DNA of 64,000 bases from Paenibacillus gorillae (GTDB lineage Bacteria; Bacillota; Bacilli; Paenibacillales; Paenibacillaceae). The position numbers were made by a program, and so were the translations under genes. Of the stretch, positions 17,586-25,558 are shown piece by piece (positions within the stretch are counted from its first letter, which is position 1; every line of letters begins with the position of its first letter). The stretch is taken from positions 1 through 64,000 of the forward strand of contig NZ_CBVJ010000102.1 in assembly GCF_000513275.1 (NCBI RefSeq). The letters are read 5' to 3'. A model generated the notes under the pieces. It was given only the letters and a program-made list of their open reading frames with translations, did not search any database and had not been told where the DNA came from.

Positions 17586-18430
17586 CTGGCCGCTCCTTCC
17601 TGTAACCGGACACTTCGGCGTGAATCGGTGCCGGTACGATCAGCAGCTTCTCTCCCGTCGTCGGTCACAGAATTCAGACGGCCAAACTGCTCCATCAGCT
17701 CTCTCTTCAACGCAACGAACCGGGCGTCCAGCACTGTCTCGTAAGTACGCGGACGAGGCAGTTCAATCGGGATCGATTGAAGCTGCGTAATCGGTCTCCG
17801 GGCAGCTACGAGCACCCGATCGGATAACAGCAGCGCCTCATCGATATCATGTGTTATGAACAGAATCGTCTTTTTACGCTTCTCCCACACCTGAAGGAGC
17901 CACTGCTGCATACCGGTGCGCGTCATGGCATCCAAGGCGCTGAACGGCTCATCCAGCAGCAGTAAATCGCCTCCGCCAAGCAAGGAGCGAAGGAATGATA
18001 CCCGCTGGCGCATACCGCCAGACAGCTCATGAGGATACTTCAACGCCGTTCCCTCTAATCCTAGCTCAGGCAGCAGCTCCAGCACCCGCTGGCGCGCTTC
18101 ACGCTTCGAGCTTCCTTGAAGCTCCAGCCCGACTGCGGCGTTGTCCTGTACTGTTCTCCACGGCATAAGGCAATCGCGCTGCGGCATATAGCCGACAGCA
18201 TTTTGCTCAGCTGTTGCGCTGCCGTTAACCGCGATCACGCCTGAGTCTGGTACGAGCAGCCCGGCAAGCAGCCGGAACAGCGTCGTCTTGCCCATACCGC
18301 TAGAAGCTACTATGCTGACGAATTCGCCTTTGTTGACTGAGAAGCTCAAATCGTGGAACAGCGGCTCTTCGTCTGGAAAACCATAGTGCAGCCCTTGAAC
18401 GGACAGCGCATAATCCCGCGGGTCTTCCAT
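17582..18430 (-). CDS. thiZ: Pyrimidine-precursor ABC ATPase
   Basis: 282 residues from the ATG at 18430, which has AAGGGG 9 bp upstream. A GTG at 18451 overlapping the tenA stop is the alternative. Walker A is SSGMGKTT, signature HELSGGMRQRVSFLRSL, Walker B LLLLDEPFSALD, and H-loop ITHDIDEALLL, as in the SsuB/TauB branch. It energises ThiX. The C-terminal tail of about 30 residues is rich in Arg and Asp and matches nothing known to me. Confidence 0.9.
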   Translation of the reverse strand: MEDPRDYALSVQGLHYGFPDEEPLFHDLSFSVNKGEFVSIVASSGMGKTTLFRLLAGLLVPDSGVIAVNGSATAEQNAVGYMPQRDCLMPWRTVQDNAAVGLELQGSSKREARQRVLELLPELGLEGTALKYPHELSGGMRQRVSFLRSLLGGGDLLLLDEPFSALDAMTRTGMQQWLLQVWEKRKKTILFITHDIDEALLLSDRVLVAARRPITQLQSIPIELPRPRTYETVLDARFVALKRELMEQFGRLNSVTDDGREAADRTGTDSRRSVRLQEGAAR

Positions 18431-18447
18431 CGCCTTCAGCCCCTTGC

Positions 18448-19131
18448 TCACACCGGCCACTCTTCCAGGCGGTACGCCATATCCCAAAACATATATTCCA
18501 GCTTGGATGCGATTAGAAAATGCCGCTCCAGCTTGGCAAGCTCGAACTCATTCAGCCCCTCAGCCAATTGGTCCATCACACCGATGCACCAATCAGTCAA
18601 TTCACTGAATTCAGCCGAGCTGTACATGCGTATCCATTCTCCATAGAGCGGATGCTCCAGCGCTGCAGGATCTTGTGCAAACAAGACACCGATCTCCCTG
18701 TAGCTCCACATGCAGGGCAGTACGGCCGCCGTTACTTCGGCAAGCGTTCCTTGCGCTGCCACATCCAGCAAGTATTTCGTATAGGCAACCGTCGTTGGAG
18801 CAGGCTCCGTCGACTCCAATTGCTCCCGCGTCACGCCAAACTTTTCGGCATACTGCCGGTGCAGTCCCATCTCTACATTAAGCGTAGAGTTGCATAGCTC
18901 CGAGAACTTACCCATCATTTCGAGATCGCCGGCCTTGATGCTGCCGTAAGCAAACATTTTGGCATAATCGATCAAGTAGACATAATCTTGCATGAGGTAA
19001 TATTTGAAGCGATCGGGGTCAAGCGTCCCCGCCTTAAGCTCCGCCAGAAACGGATGCCGGTGACTTTGCTCCCAAATCTCCTTCGAGCCTTCATACAATC
19101 TGTCGCTGAATTTCACACTTGTTTTTACCAT
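18448..19131 (-). CDS. tenA: Aminopyrimidine aminohydrolase (thiaminase II)
   Basis: 227 residues, all-helical TenA fold. The active-site set is recognisable: MQDYVYLIDYAK, the cysteine in AVLPCMWSYREIG, and GEWIRMYSS plus EYMFWDMAY near the end. It hydrolyses aminomethylpyrimidine to HMP. It is the first gene behind the TPP riboswitch and is followed by the thiZ-thiX-thiY transporter, matching the salvage arrangement known from B. halodurans. The deformylase of that pathway (YlmB) is not in the window. Confidence 0.93.
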   Translation of the reverse strand: MVKTSVKFSDRLYEGSKEIWEQSHRHPFLAELKAGTLDPDRFKYYLMQDYVYLIDYAKMFAYGSIKAGDLEMMGKFSELCNSTLNVEMGLHRQYAEKFGVTREQLESTEPAPTTVAYTKYLLDVAAQGTLAEVTAAVLPCMWSYREIGVLFAQDPAALEHPLYGEWIRMYSSAEFSELTDWCIGVMDQLAEGLNEFELAKLERHFLIASKLEYMFWDMAYRLEEWPV

Positions 19132-19198
19132 TTTTCATCTGCACTCCTTTGCTTAGTAACCGTTGGTAACGTAAGCTAAGGCGCTCGAAACACAACAA

Positions 19199-19227
19199 AA
19201 AGCCATTCGAGAATAGACGAATGGCTT
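19199..19227 (-). terminator. TPP-riboswitch expression-platform terminator
   Basis: Minus-strand arms AGCCATTCG (complement of 19218-19226) and CGAATGGCT (19201-19209) are followed by TTTTTGTTG. It lies between the aptamer and tenA, so ligand binding is expected to end transcription here. Confidence 0.85.
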
Positions 19228-19240
19228 ACAATTCGAAATG

Positions 19241-19327
19241 TTCTCTACGCCAGCATTACCTGGTTCAGATTAACGGTCAGGCAAACAAGTTGCCTATCTC
19301 AGCCGGACTTTATCCAGCACCCGCACT
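19241..19327 (-). ncRNA. TPP riboswitch
   Basis: On the minus strand the conserved blocks appear in order: a 5' GGGTGCTGGATAAAGTC stem, GGCTGAGA, a variable hairpin (TAGGCAACTTGTTTGCCT), ACCGTTAATCTGAACCAGG, and TAATGCTGGCGTAGAGA. These are the thi-box elements that bind the pyrimidine and pyrophosphate of TPP. It precedes the tenA-to-thiD unit and is followed by an intrinsic terminator, indicating transcriptional control. Confidence 0.95.
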
Positions 19328-19349
19328 TCATATGCGATTTATCACCAAT

Positions 19350-19378
19350 ACTATAACTGATCATCCTCTATTAGGCAA
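19350..19378 (-). promoter_or_regulatory. Promoter of the thiamin unit
   Basis: Minus-strand -35 TTGCCT (19373-19378) and -10 TATAGT (19350-19355) with a 17-bp spacer, 22 bp ahead of the riboswitch. Confidence 0.75.
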
Positions 19379-19422
19379 TACGAGCCAAAAAGTTCATAAC
19401 AGCGGAATTTGATTTCCGTATA

Positions 19423-19503
19423 GAGAAAATAGTTCACTTAAAACCGCAGAAACCTGCATTTTGCTCGATTCCGGCCAGTAATTAAAGAAAATAGTTCAGT
19501 TAG
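19423..19503. repeat. Short paired repeat in the tenA-WGR gap
   Basis: GAGAAAATAGTTCACTTA (19423-19440) recurs as AAGAAAATAGTTCAGTTA (19486-19503). Between them lies AACCTGCATTTTG, the complement of a motif in the element at 22770-22906. It looks like a member of a dispersed intergenic repeat family. Confidence 0.45.
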
Positions 19504-19596
19504 AAGCCCTGTATTAGCGATAGGTTGAGCATCGGTGCTGCTCCTTCAAAACTTCCTGCACCGTGAAAAACAGCTGCAGCCAATATCCATTTTCCT

Positions 19597-20367
19597 CTAA
19601 TGTACATCCGTATCAAAACTAGCTAAATCCTTCGCTATCTGCTCCCGGATCCATCGGCCCTCCTCCGTGTCACCTGTCAGCCGCTTCAACACAGCCATAC
19701 GATCCAGCGACCGGAGCGCCTCCGTTCTCAGGGCAAGACTCAGCTCGCCCATAATCTTGATCCCACCTAATGCCGCCGCTACAATCACACGGTCGTTCAG
19801 CAGCAAAAGCTCCGCGTTGCTCATCCGGTCCAGCTTTGGCCCCTCCAGCAGTTTTTTCACAAAAGCTTCATCGCTCCGATGAGCCGGGACATACAGCATG
19901 TCCCAGTCCCTCTCGATCAGCAAATGCGGGAAAGACGCCGTCAACTCAACGTTCTCAACGTTCCCAGCCGCCTGCTCCCTTATCAACATTTCCAATGCGC
20001 GAAGCGCTTCAAGGCTTTCCTTCATGCCAAACGGAGCGTCCCCGTCGTCCGCCATGTAATAGAATGGCTGAGTGAAATGTCCCGTAAAACGAGGGTGTGA
20101 GGTATAGGCATTCAGCCCTTCATTTGGATCGTCATAGTAATATCCGCAGCGATCAAATGACGGGTCCGCCCAATAGCCCTTTTTCAGCTTTTGCGCAATG
20201 ATCCGTTCCGCTTGGCGAAAGCATTCTTCCTCGCTCCTGAACCTTTTATCCAGCATTCTGCCGTTCGTGTTGATCCGTCCAAAATGAACGGTGTACACCG
20301 GGCCGTTGCATGAAATACGCCAAAATTTATTCGACCGCCCGCTTTGAAATATAAATGCGCGTTTCAT
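19597..20367 (-). CDS. WGR-domain protein
   Basis: 256 residues. The N-terminal third (FWRISCNGPVYTVHFGRINT, then EECFRQAERIIAQKLKKGY) is a WGR domain, known from poly(ADP-ribose) polymerases and MolR-like proteins as a nucleic-acid or protein contact module. The rest is helical with repeats (LEALRALEMLI, ELSLALRTEALRSLDRM, LKRLTGDTEEGRWIREQIAKDL) and may be a scaffold. No catalytic site is visible. It stands alone between the thiamin promoter and a small basic gene. Confidence 0.75.
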   Translation of the reverse strand: MKRAFIFQSGRSNKFWRISCNGPVYTVHFGRINTNGRMLDKRFRSEEECFRQAERIIAQKLKKGYWADPSFDRCGYYYDDPNEGLNAYTSHPRFTGHFTQPFYYMADDGDAPFGMKESLEALRALEMLIREQAAGNVENVELTASFPHLLIERDWDMLYVPAHRSDEAFVKKLLEGPKLDRMSNAELLLLNDRVIVAAALGGIKIMGELSLALRTEALRSLDRMAVLKRLTGDTEEGRWIREQIAKDLASFDTDVH

Positions 20368-20404
20368 AGCAGCCTCCCCTTGACAGCTCTATCTATCTGC
20401 GTAA

Positions 20405-20441
20405 AAAAAGACCATCCCCTCAGCTTTCCGGGAACGGCCCT
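20405..20441 (-). terminator. Terminator of the small basic gene
   Basis: Minus-strand stem GGCCGTTCCC / GGGGATGGTC (10 pairs including G-U) is followed by seven T residues. Confidence 0.75.
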
Positions 20442-20449
20442 TCGCTTGC

Positions 20450-20644
20450 TTAATTCGAGTCCTTCTTAACGCTTGCAGAAGCGCCTTCGCCGCCTTCATC
20501 CGCCTTCTTGCCGGCCGCGCCAGGCTTGGCATTTTTACTGAACACGCGCTTCGCACTTTTCGCTTTTGCTGCTTTATCCCAACGGCTCCAGCCTTTTTTG
20601 CCCGTTCCTTGCCCGATGCCGCTTTTCTTTTTTCCTTTGGTCAA
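20450..20644 (-). CDS. Small Lys/Ala-rich basic protein (DUF3934-like)
   Basis: 64 residues, strongly basic and low in complexity. It opens MTKGKKKSGIGQGTGKKGW followed by SRWDKAAKA. That start resembles the short DUF3934 proteins of Bacillales, whose role is unknown. The composition suggests nucleic-acid contact. A terminator follows, and the folD riboswitch promoter is on the other side. Confidence 0.6.
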   Translation of the reverse strand: MTKGKKKSGIGQGTGKKGWSRWDKAAKAKSAKRVFSKNAKPGAAGKKADEGGEGASASVKKDSN

Positions 20645-20743
20645 TCGTTACAGCTCCTCGTCTATCGCAATCTACTAAGAAGTATTGTACCAATAGCGGG
20701 TGATCAATAGCAATGATTCTCGCATAATGCTTTAACCCAACGC

Positions 20744-20772
20744 TTTCTTTTCCGACATCCTTTTGGTAAAAT
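20744..20772 (+). promoter_or_regulatory. Likely promoter of the folD-fchA unit
   Basis: A -10 TAAAAT (20767-20772) lies 17 bp after a weak -35 TTTCTT (20744-20749). The riboswitch begins about 10 bp further on. Confidence 0.45.
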
Positions 20773-20782
20773 ACATTCAATA

Positions 20783-20862
20783 TCGCCGCATGCGACTGGC
20801 GAGATTCGAGTGGAATAAACCACGAGGAAGCATGCGGCTGCACCGTGCCGTTCGCCTGGGGA
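20783..20862 (+). ncRNA. ZTP (pfl) riboswitch
   Basis: The conserved CGACTGGCG block and the downstream CCGTTCGCCTGGG block of the ZTP/pfl class are present. They flank a helix in which CCGCATGC pairs with GCATGCGG, with GGAATAAACCAC in the loop region. The class senses ZTP/ZMP, a signal of folate shortage, and folD is one of its known target genes. A strong terminator follows directly. Confidence 0.85.
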
Positions 20863-20914
20863 AAAGTATTTGCGGGTGCTCGTTTTTGACGAGCGCTCCG
20901 CGGATACTTTTTTT
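20863..20914 (+). terminator. ZTP-riboswitch terminator
   Basis: A long stem (AAGTAT, GCGG, GCTCGT paired with ACGAGC, CCGC, ATACTT) is followed by TTTTTTT. It lies between the aptamer and folD, so ligand binding should allow read-through. Confidence 0.88.
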
Positions 20915-20946
20915 GCATTTTATCCCACACAAGGAGGAACAAAACA

Positions 20947-21807
20947 ATGACCTTAATGATGAAAGCAAAAGAAGCGGCGGAGCTCGTCTACATCGGAATC
21001 ACTTCACAAGTGGAAGGATGGAAACCGAGAGGGATTCAACCCTGTATCGCAACGCTGCTGGTTGAGGGCGATCCCGCTTCCGCTTACTACGCAGGGGCTA
21101 AACGCAAGCTTGCCGGCCGGTTAGGCATTGCCTTTCAATTGCACGCCTTCCCTTCCGATGCAAGCGAGGAGGAATTGTTGGAACGAATCCGTCTCCTTAA
21201 TGCAGACGCCAACGTTCACGGCATTATGCTGGAGCTTCCTTTGCCCAAGGGGATCTCAGCCCGTACTGTTGAGAATGCAATCTCTCCCGCAAAAGACGTC
21301 GACGGCGTGACGCCAGCGAATAAGCTTGCCGTCGTCACTGGTGAGGACGGCTTATATCCTGCTACGCCGCAAGCCTGCATCCGGCTGCTCAAGCATTATG
21401 GCTATTCACTATCGGGGAAAAACGTAACGTTAGTCGGCAGAGGCCAGACGGTTGGTCTGCCATTATTCCATATGCTGCAGCGGGAGCAGGCCACTGTAAC
21501 CGTCTGCCATTCCCGCACGCCGGACATCGCTTCGCATCTGCGGCATGCCGAGATTGCGTTCGTCGCCGTCGGCCAGCCAAACCTCGTTAGCAAAGAGATG
21601 ATGCACGAGGGTTTGGCCGTCATCGATGCGGGAATAAATGAACAAGCAGACGGAAGAATCATCGGCGACGCAGCAACCGATATCGGAGATATAGCCGCCG
21701 CTGTTTCTCCTGTGCCTGGAGGCGTCGGTACGCTGACAACTGCCGTTCTGTTCGAAAATCTCATGAAAGCACTCGCTACGCAACAAGGGGAGGTTCAACC
21801 GCAATGA
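20947..21807 (+). CDS. folD: Methylene-THF dehydrogenase / methenyl-THF cyclohydrolase
   Basis: 286 residues. The catalytic Tyr/Lys pair is in YYAGAKRKLAGRLGI, substrate contacts are in LELPLPKGI and KDVDGVTP, and the nucleotide loop is LVGRGQTVGLPL. The enzyme interconverts methylene-, methenyl- and formyl-tetrahydrofolate and supplies one-carbon units for purine synthesis. AAGGAGG stands 9 bp before the ATG. It is preceded by a ZTP riboswitch and overlaps fchA by 4 bp. The GRGQTVG loop differs slightly from the usual GRSxxVG. Confidence 0.95.
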   Translation: MTLMMKAKEAAELVYIGITSQVEGWKPRGIQPCIATLLVEGDPASAYYAGAKRKLAGRLGIAFQLHAFPSDASEEELLERIRLLNADANVHGIMLELPLPKGISARTVENAISPAKDVDGVTPANKLAVVTGEDGLYPATPQACIRLLKHYGYSLSGKNVTLVGRGQTVGLPLFHMLQREQATVTVCHSRTPDIASHLRHAEIAFVAVGQPNLVSKEMMHEGLAVIDAGINEQADGRIIGDAATDIGDIAAAVSPVPGGVGTLTTAVLFENLMKALATQQGEVQPQ

Positions 21808-22442
21808 CTCAAATAAACTGGGATCATTCCATCCGCGATTTTGTTCAGCAATCATCCAGCTCCAGCCCTACGCCAGGCGGAGGCAGTGTGGCCGCCCTCG
21901 CAGCAGCGCTTGGCGCCGCCATGACCTCCATGACTTGCAACCTGACGCAAGGCGAGAAGTATGCCAGCATCCAACCTCTTGTAACCGAGGCATTGGCGAA
22001 AATGCAGCATTTCATCGGGCAAAGCGAGACGCTGCTCGCCGCCGACATCGCTTCCTTCGATACGTATATGCACGCGATTAAGCTCCCTGCCGGAACGGAG
22101 GAGGAGAAAACGCTGCGCAAGCAAGCTATTCAACTGGCTGCCATCAAAGCAATTGATGTGCCTCTGGAATTGATGAAGGCATGCAAGAGCGGCCTTGAGA
22201 GCGCCGCAAGCATCGCTGACGCCGCCAACAAAAATGTCATCTCCGACCTCGGTATCGGCGCCATCATGATGAAAGCAGCTGCCGATTCCGCCCTATTGAC
22301 CGTTCAGATCAATCTGAACAGCTTAAAGGACGCCGAATTGAACCGCCAATATAGCGATAAAGCGAAACGGCTCATGGAGGAGATCGGTACGCTCCACGCT
22401 GTGACTGTAAAAAAGGTTCAGGAGCGCATTTCTGGAAATTAA
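21804..22442 (+). CDS. fchA: Cyclodeaminase/cyclohydrolase family protein (FchA type)
   Basis: 212 residues, helical. The signature PTPGGGSVAALAAALGAAM is near the N-terminus, and the later NKNVISDLGIGA is typical of the formiminotransferase-cyclodeaminase C-domain family. As a stand-alone protein beside folD it most likely acts as methenyl-THF cyclohydrolase. It is the second gene of the ZTP-controlled unit. A histidine-pathway role (cyclodeaminase) is less likely without neighbouring hut genes. Confidence 0.85.
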   Translation: MTQINWDHSIRDFVQQSSSSSPTPGGGSVAALAAALGAAMTSMTCNLTQGEKYASIQPLVTEALAKMQHFIGQSETLLAADIASFDTYMHAIKLPAGTEEEKTLRKQAIQLAAIKAIDVPLELMKACKSGLESAASIADAANKNVISDLGIGAIMMKAAADSALLTVQINLNSLKDAELNRQYSDKAKRLMEEIGTLHAVTVKKVQERISGN

Positions 22443-22482
22443 TTGCTGTGCGGAAGACACGCCATGATTATCAGTGATTATG

Positions 22483-22590
22483 GCAGTCGCGTCATTAGCT
22501 ACGTTAATTCTGCTTTGTACCGCAGTCATCCCATTAGCGATGTCAATTCCGCTTTGTACCGCAGTCATCCCATTAGCTGCGATTACAATG
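22483..22590. repeat. Tandem 39-bp repeat, 2.8 copies
   Basis: Copies start at 22483, 22522 and 22561, each with GCAGTC followed by CATTAGC; the first two end in GCTTTGTACC. The unit length is a multiple of three, so both strands keep open frames of 13-residue repeats, but neither has a good ribosome binding site. It lies between the fchA stop and its terminator. Confidence 0.85.
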
Positions 22591-22631
22591 TCTCTTGCTC
22601 CTTCACAACCTGCCATAGTCGCAGCACAAAC

Positions 22632-22681
22632 GGTTTCTTAGGTTGTCCGCCCATCGGTCGGCCAGCCTAAGAAGCCTTTTT
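22632..22681 (+). terminator. Terminator of the folD-fchA unit
   Basis: Perfect 11-bp arms, GGTTTCTTAGG (22632-22642) and CCTAAGAAGCC (22666-22676), then TTTTT. Confidence 0.85.
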
Positions 22682-22769
22682 AGCCAATATTGCAACTCCT
22701 ATAGCCTCCTCGCAGCAAACAAAATGCAAAAGCACAGTTCATTTCCCACTATTTAGTAGAAAAATCACT

Positions 22770-22906
22770 TCAAAATGCAAATCTGCAGGTTGGATGCCGC
22801 ATAATCGCCCAATTCAACCAGATTGGGCAAATCAAAATGTATTTTTACATTTTGAAGCGCAAATACAGCCTTTTTCCTCTTAACAACATGCACATTTGCA
22901 TTTTGA
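22770..22906. repeat. Element with 13-bp inverted ends
   Basis: TCAAAATGCAAAT (22770-22782) and its exact complement ATTTGCATTTTGA (22894-22906) enclose 111 bp. That interior contains two further hairpins: GCCCAAT/ATTGGGC at 22807-22828 and TCAAAATGTA/TACATTTTGA at 22832-22855. Another CAAAATGCAAAA lies at 22720-22731. There is no coding capacity. It resembles a miniature inverted-repeat or REP-like element. The 300-bp gap before the htpG promoter holds nothing else. Confidence 0.6.
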
Positions 22907-22962
22907 ATACGTCAGGCCGCTCCCAGCAGCCCCTTCATCTCCGCCCCAACACAGCTCCAACA

Positions 22963-22992
22963 TTGACAGTGCAAATTGGGATATGGTATATA
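22963..22992 (+). promoter_or_regulatory. htpG promoter
   Basis: -35 TTGACA (22963-22968, full consensus) and -10 TATATA (22987-22992), with an 18-bp spacer. The CIRCE operator covers the expected start site. Confidence 0.85.
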
Positions 22993-23002
22993 AAAGAAAG
23001 AA

Positions 23003-23029
23003 TTAGCACTCGTACACAATGAGTGCTAA
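23003..23029. promoter_or_regulatory. CIRCE operator (HrcA binding site)
   Basis: TTAGCACTC-N9-GAGTGCTAA is an exact match to the CIRCE consensus, placed a few bases past the expected htpG transcription start. HrcA bound here would block transcription until heat stress. Confidence 0.95.
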
Positions 23030-23069
23030 ACTAAATCGAAAGCTTCCCCAAATCGAAAGGAGCTCCTTC

Positions 23070-24950
23070 ATGTCAAAGAAACAGTTTCAAGCCGAGTCCA
23101 AACGACTGCTCGAGATGATGATCAACTCCATTTATACGCAAAAGGAAATTTTTCTGCGCGAACTCATTTCCAACGCAAGCGACGCCATCGATAAAATATA
23201 CTATAAAGCGCTCACCGACGATCAGCTGAACTTCGACCGTGACAGCTATTTTGTGAAAATTACAGCCGACAAAGCAAACCGGACGCTGACGATCTCCGAT
23301 ACAGGTATCGGTATGACCGAAGAAGATCTGGAGAACAACCTCGGCATTATCGCGAAGAGCGGCTCCCTCGCATTCAAGAAGGAGAATGAAGCGAAGGACG
23401 GCCATAACATCATCGGCCAGTTCGGCGTTGGCTTCTACTCCGCCTTCATGATCGCCGATGAAGTGACTGTTGTCAGCAAGGCGCTCGGCAGCGAGCAAGC
23501 CTACAAATGGGAATCGACTGGTGCAGACGGCTACACGATCGTACCTTCCGAGAAAGCAACTATCGGCACGGACATTACGCTGAAAATTAAAGAAAACACC
23601 GAGGACGACCAATACGATGAGTATTTGGACGAGTACCGCCTGAAATCGATTATTAAAAAATATTCGGATTTCATCCGCTACCCGATCAAGATGGACATCA
23701 CCAGCTCCCGTCCGAAGGAAGGCGAAGAGAACGAGTTCGAGAGCTTCACAGAAGAACAGACGGTCAACAGCATGATTCCGATCTGGCGCAAAAACAAATC
23801 CGAGCTGACGCCAGAGGATTATGACAACTTCTACTTCGAGAAGCGTTACGGCTTCGACAAGCCGATCAAGCATATCCATATCAGTGCAGACGGCGCGGTC
23901 GTCTACAATGCGATTTTGTACATTCCGGAAAACACTCCGTTTGACTACTATACGAAAGAATACGAGAAAGGCCTTGAGCTGTATTCGAACGGTGTCCTCA
24001 TTATGGACAAATGCTCAGACCTGCTTCCGGATTACTTCGGCTTCGTCAAAGGGATGGTCGATTCGGAAAACCTGTCGCTCAACATTTCCCGTGAGCTGCT
24101 GCAGCATGACCGCCAGCTTCAGCTGATCGCGAAAAACATTAAAAACAAAATTAAAGGTCAGCTGCAAAGCTTGCTCAAGGATGAGCGGGATAAATACGAG
24201 AAGTTCTACGAGTCGTTTGGCCGCCAGCTGAAATATGGCGTATACAGCGATTACGGCGCAAACAAAGACACGCTGCAGGATCTGCTGCTGTTCTACTCCT
24301 CGAAGGAGAAAAAGCTCGTCACGCTGGACGAATACATCTCCCGTATGCCGGAAGACCAGAAGTTCATCTACTACGCTGCAGGCGAATCGATCGCCCGTAT
24401 CGAGAAGCTTCCGCAAACGGAAATTGTATCGGACAAAGGTTATGAAATCCTGTACTTCACGGACGATATCGACGAATTCGCTGTGAAGATGATCGCAAGC
24501 TACAAGGAGAAGGAATTCAAATCGGTATCCAGCGGCGATCTTGGCATCGAGCCGGATGCAGACGATAAGGACAGCAATGCAGAGGAGAACGAGAACCAGG
24601 ATCTGTTCGCGCATATGGCTGGACTGCTGTCGGGCAAAGTGACGAAAGTCAAAGCTTCGAAACGTTTGAAATCTCACCCGGTCTGCTTGTCCACTGAGGG
24701 CGAAGTGACGATCGAGATGGAGAAAATTTTGAAGGCGATGCCGAACAATCAAGATATTAAAGCGGAGAAGATTCTGGAAATCAACGTTAACCACCCGGTT
24801 TATGCCTCGCTGAAGGCTGCTTACGAGCAGGATAAAACGAAGGTCGACCTGTACACGAGCCTGCTGTACAACCAAGCGCTTCTAATTGAAGGCTTGCCGG
24901 TTCAAGATCCGGTTGAGTTCACGAACGATATTTGCAAAATCATGGTATAA
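23070..24950 (+). CDS. htpG: Molecular chaperone HtpG (Hsp90)
   Basis: 626 residues. The N-terminal ATP-binding GHKL domain has [18 protein letters not shown] and [11 protein letters not shown]. The middle domain has the catalytic-loop NISRELLQ, and a C-terminal dimerisation domain follows. I start at 23070, where AAAGGAG lies 7 bp upstream. An earlier ATG at 23019 falls inside the CIRCE operator and is not a likely start. It is a single gene with its own promoter, CIRCE site and terminator. CIRCE control is unlike B. subtilis, where htpG does not belong to the HrcA regulon. Confidence 0.96.
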   Translation: MSKKQFQAESKRLLEMMINSIYTQKEIFLRELISNASDAIDKIYYKALTDDQLNFDRDSYFVKITADKANRTLTISDTGIGMTEEDLENNLGIIAKSGSLAFKKENEAKDGHNIIGQFGVGFYSAFMIADEVTVVSKALGSEQAYKWESTGADGYTIVPSEKATIGTDITLKIKENTEDDQYDEYLDEYRLKSIIKKYSDFIRYPIKMDITSSRPKEGEENEFESFTEEQTVNSMIPIWRKNKSELTPEDYDNFYFEKRYGFDKPIKHIHISADGAVVYNAILYIPENTPFDYYTKEYEKGLELYSNGVLIMDKCSDLLPDYFGFVKGMVDSENLSLNISRELLQHDRQLQLIAKNIKNKIKGQLQSLLKDERDKYEKFYESFGRQLKYGVYSDYGANKDTLQDLLLFYSSKEKKLVTLDEYISRMPEDQKFIYYAAGESIARIEKLPQTEIVSDKGYEILYFTDDIDEFAVKMIASYKEKEFKSVSSGDLGIEPDADDKDSNAEENENQDLFAHMAGLLSGKVTKVKASKRLKSHPVCLSTEGEVTIEMEKILKAMPNNQDIKAEKILEINVNHPVYASLKAAYEQDKTKVDLYTSLLYNQALLIEGLPVQDPVEFTNDICKIMV

Positions 24951-24973
24951 GACTACGGCCTTGATTAAGGCTC

Positions 24974-25003
24974 AAAGAACGGCTGAACATTCAGCCGTTC
25001 TTT
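24974..25003 (+). terminator. htpG terminator
   Basis: Perfect 13-bp stem AAAGAACGGCTGA / TCAGCCGTTCTTT with an ACAT loop, then a T run. Confidence 0.9.
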
Positions 25004-25022
25004 TTTTGTTCCAATGGGTGTA

Positions 25023-25066
25023 AAAAAAACGCCGGTAACCTTAAGCAGCAGGTGACCGGCGTTTCC
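25023..25066 (-). terminator. Terminator of the VOC gene at 25070
   Basis: Stem ACGCCGGT (25029-25036) / ACCGGCGT (25055-25062). On the minus strand it is followed by a run of T. Confidence 0.8.
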
Positions 25067-25069
25067 CTA

Positions 25070-25471
25070 TTAGCCTTTCGGCATTTTACTCTCATCCATA
25101 TACAACAGGTTCCAGAGGTGACCATCCAGGTCGGCAAATCCTGCACCGTACATCCAGCCGTCCGTTTCGCTCGGCCTGCCAAAGATGCTTCCTCCGGCAA
25201 CCTCTACCTTTTGAATAAAGGCATCTACTTCTTCTCTGCTATTAGCACCAATCGAAAATATCACTTCTGCGCTATGGGAAGTATCTGCGATTTTTGAACC
25301 TGTAAACTTCTCAAACACCGCATCCGGGAACAGCAGAATCGTTGTTTGGCCGATGGCAAGCTTGGCTCGCTCGTTACCAACACTTGCTGCATGGAATCCA
25401 ATCTCATTGAAAAAGGCGGTTGACCTCTCAACATCTTTGACCGGCAGGTTAATCCAAATCTCCTGTGACAT
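25070..25471 (-). CDS. VOC-fold (glyoxalase/bleomycin-resistance-like) protein
   Basis: 133 residues with the paired beta-alpha-beta-beta-beta modules of the vicinal oxygen chelate fold: IWINLPVKDVERSTAFFNEIGF in the first module and GWMYGAGFADLDGHLWNLLYMD in the second. The family spans glyoxalases, dioxygenases and resistance proteins, and this one resembles the YaeR/lactoylglutathione-lyase-like group with no assigned reaction. A terminator follows and no partner gene is near. Confidence 0.82.
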   Translation of the reverse strand: MSQEIWINLPVKDVERSTAFFNEIGFHAASVGNERAKLAIGQTTILLFPDAVFEKFTGSKIADTSHSAEVIFSIGANSREEVDAFIQKVEVAGGSIFGRPSETDGWMYGAGFADLDGHLWNLLYMDESKMPKG

Positions 25472-25558
25472 GGCTGCAGCCTCCTGGAATATATTTTCAA
25501 CTATTACTATACTCTACTTCTGGCAGCAGAAGCGAATCTTATAAACAGACTGTTTCCT

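Noticed and set aside
22483-22590. Possible CRISPR array
   Set aside because: The units are directly adjacent with no unique spacers, there are fewer than three full copies and no cas genes nearby.
22323-22616. Minus-strand frame with 13-residue repeats (ANGMTAVQS)
   Set aside because: The repeats follow from the 39-bp tandem repeat. The frame runs into the antisense of fchA and has no convincing start, so the DNA repeat is reported instead.
23019-23069. Earlier ATG for htpG
   Set aside because: It lies inside the CIRCE operator without a ribosome site. The ATG at 23070 has AAAGGAG and gives the normal HtpG N-terminus.
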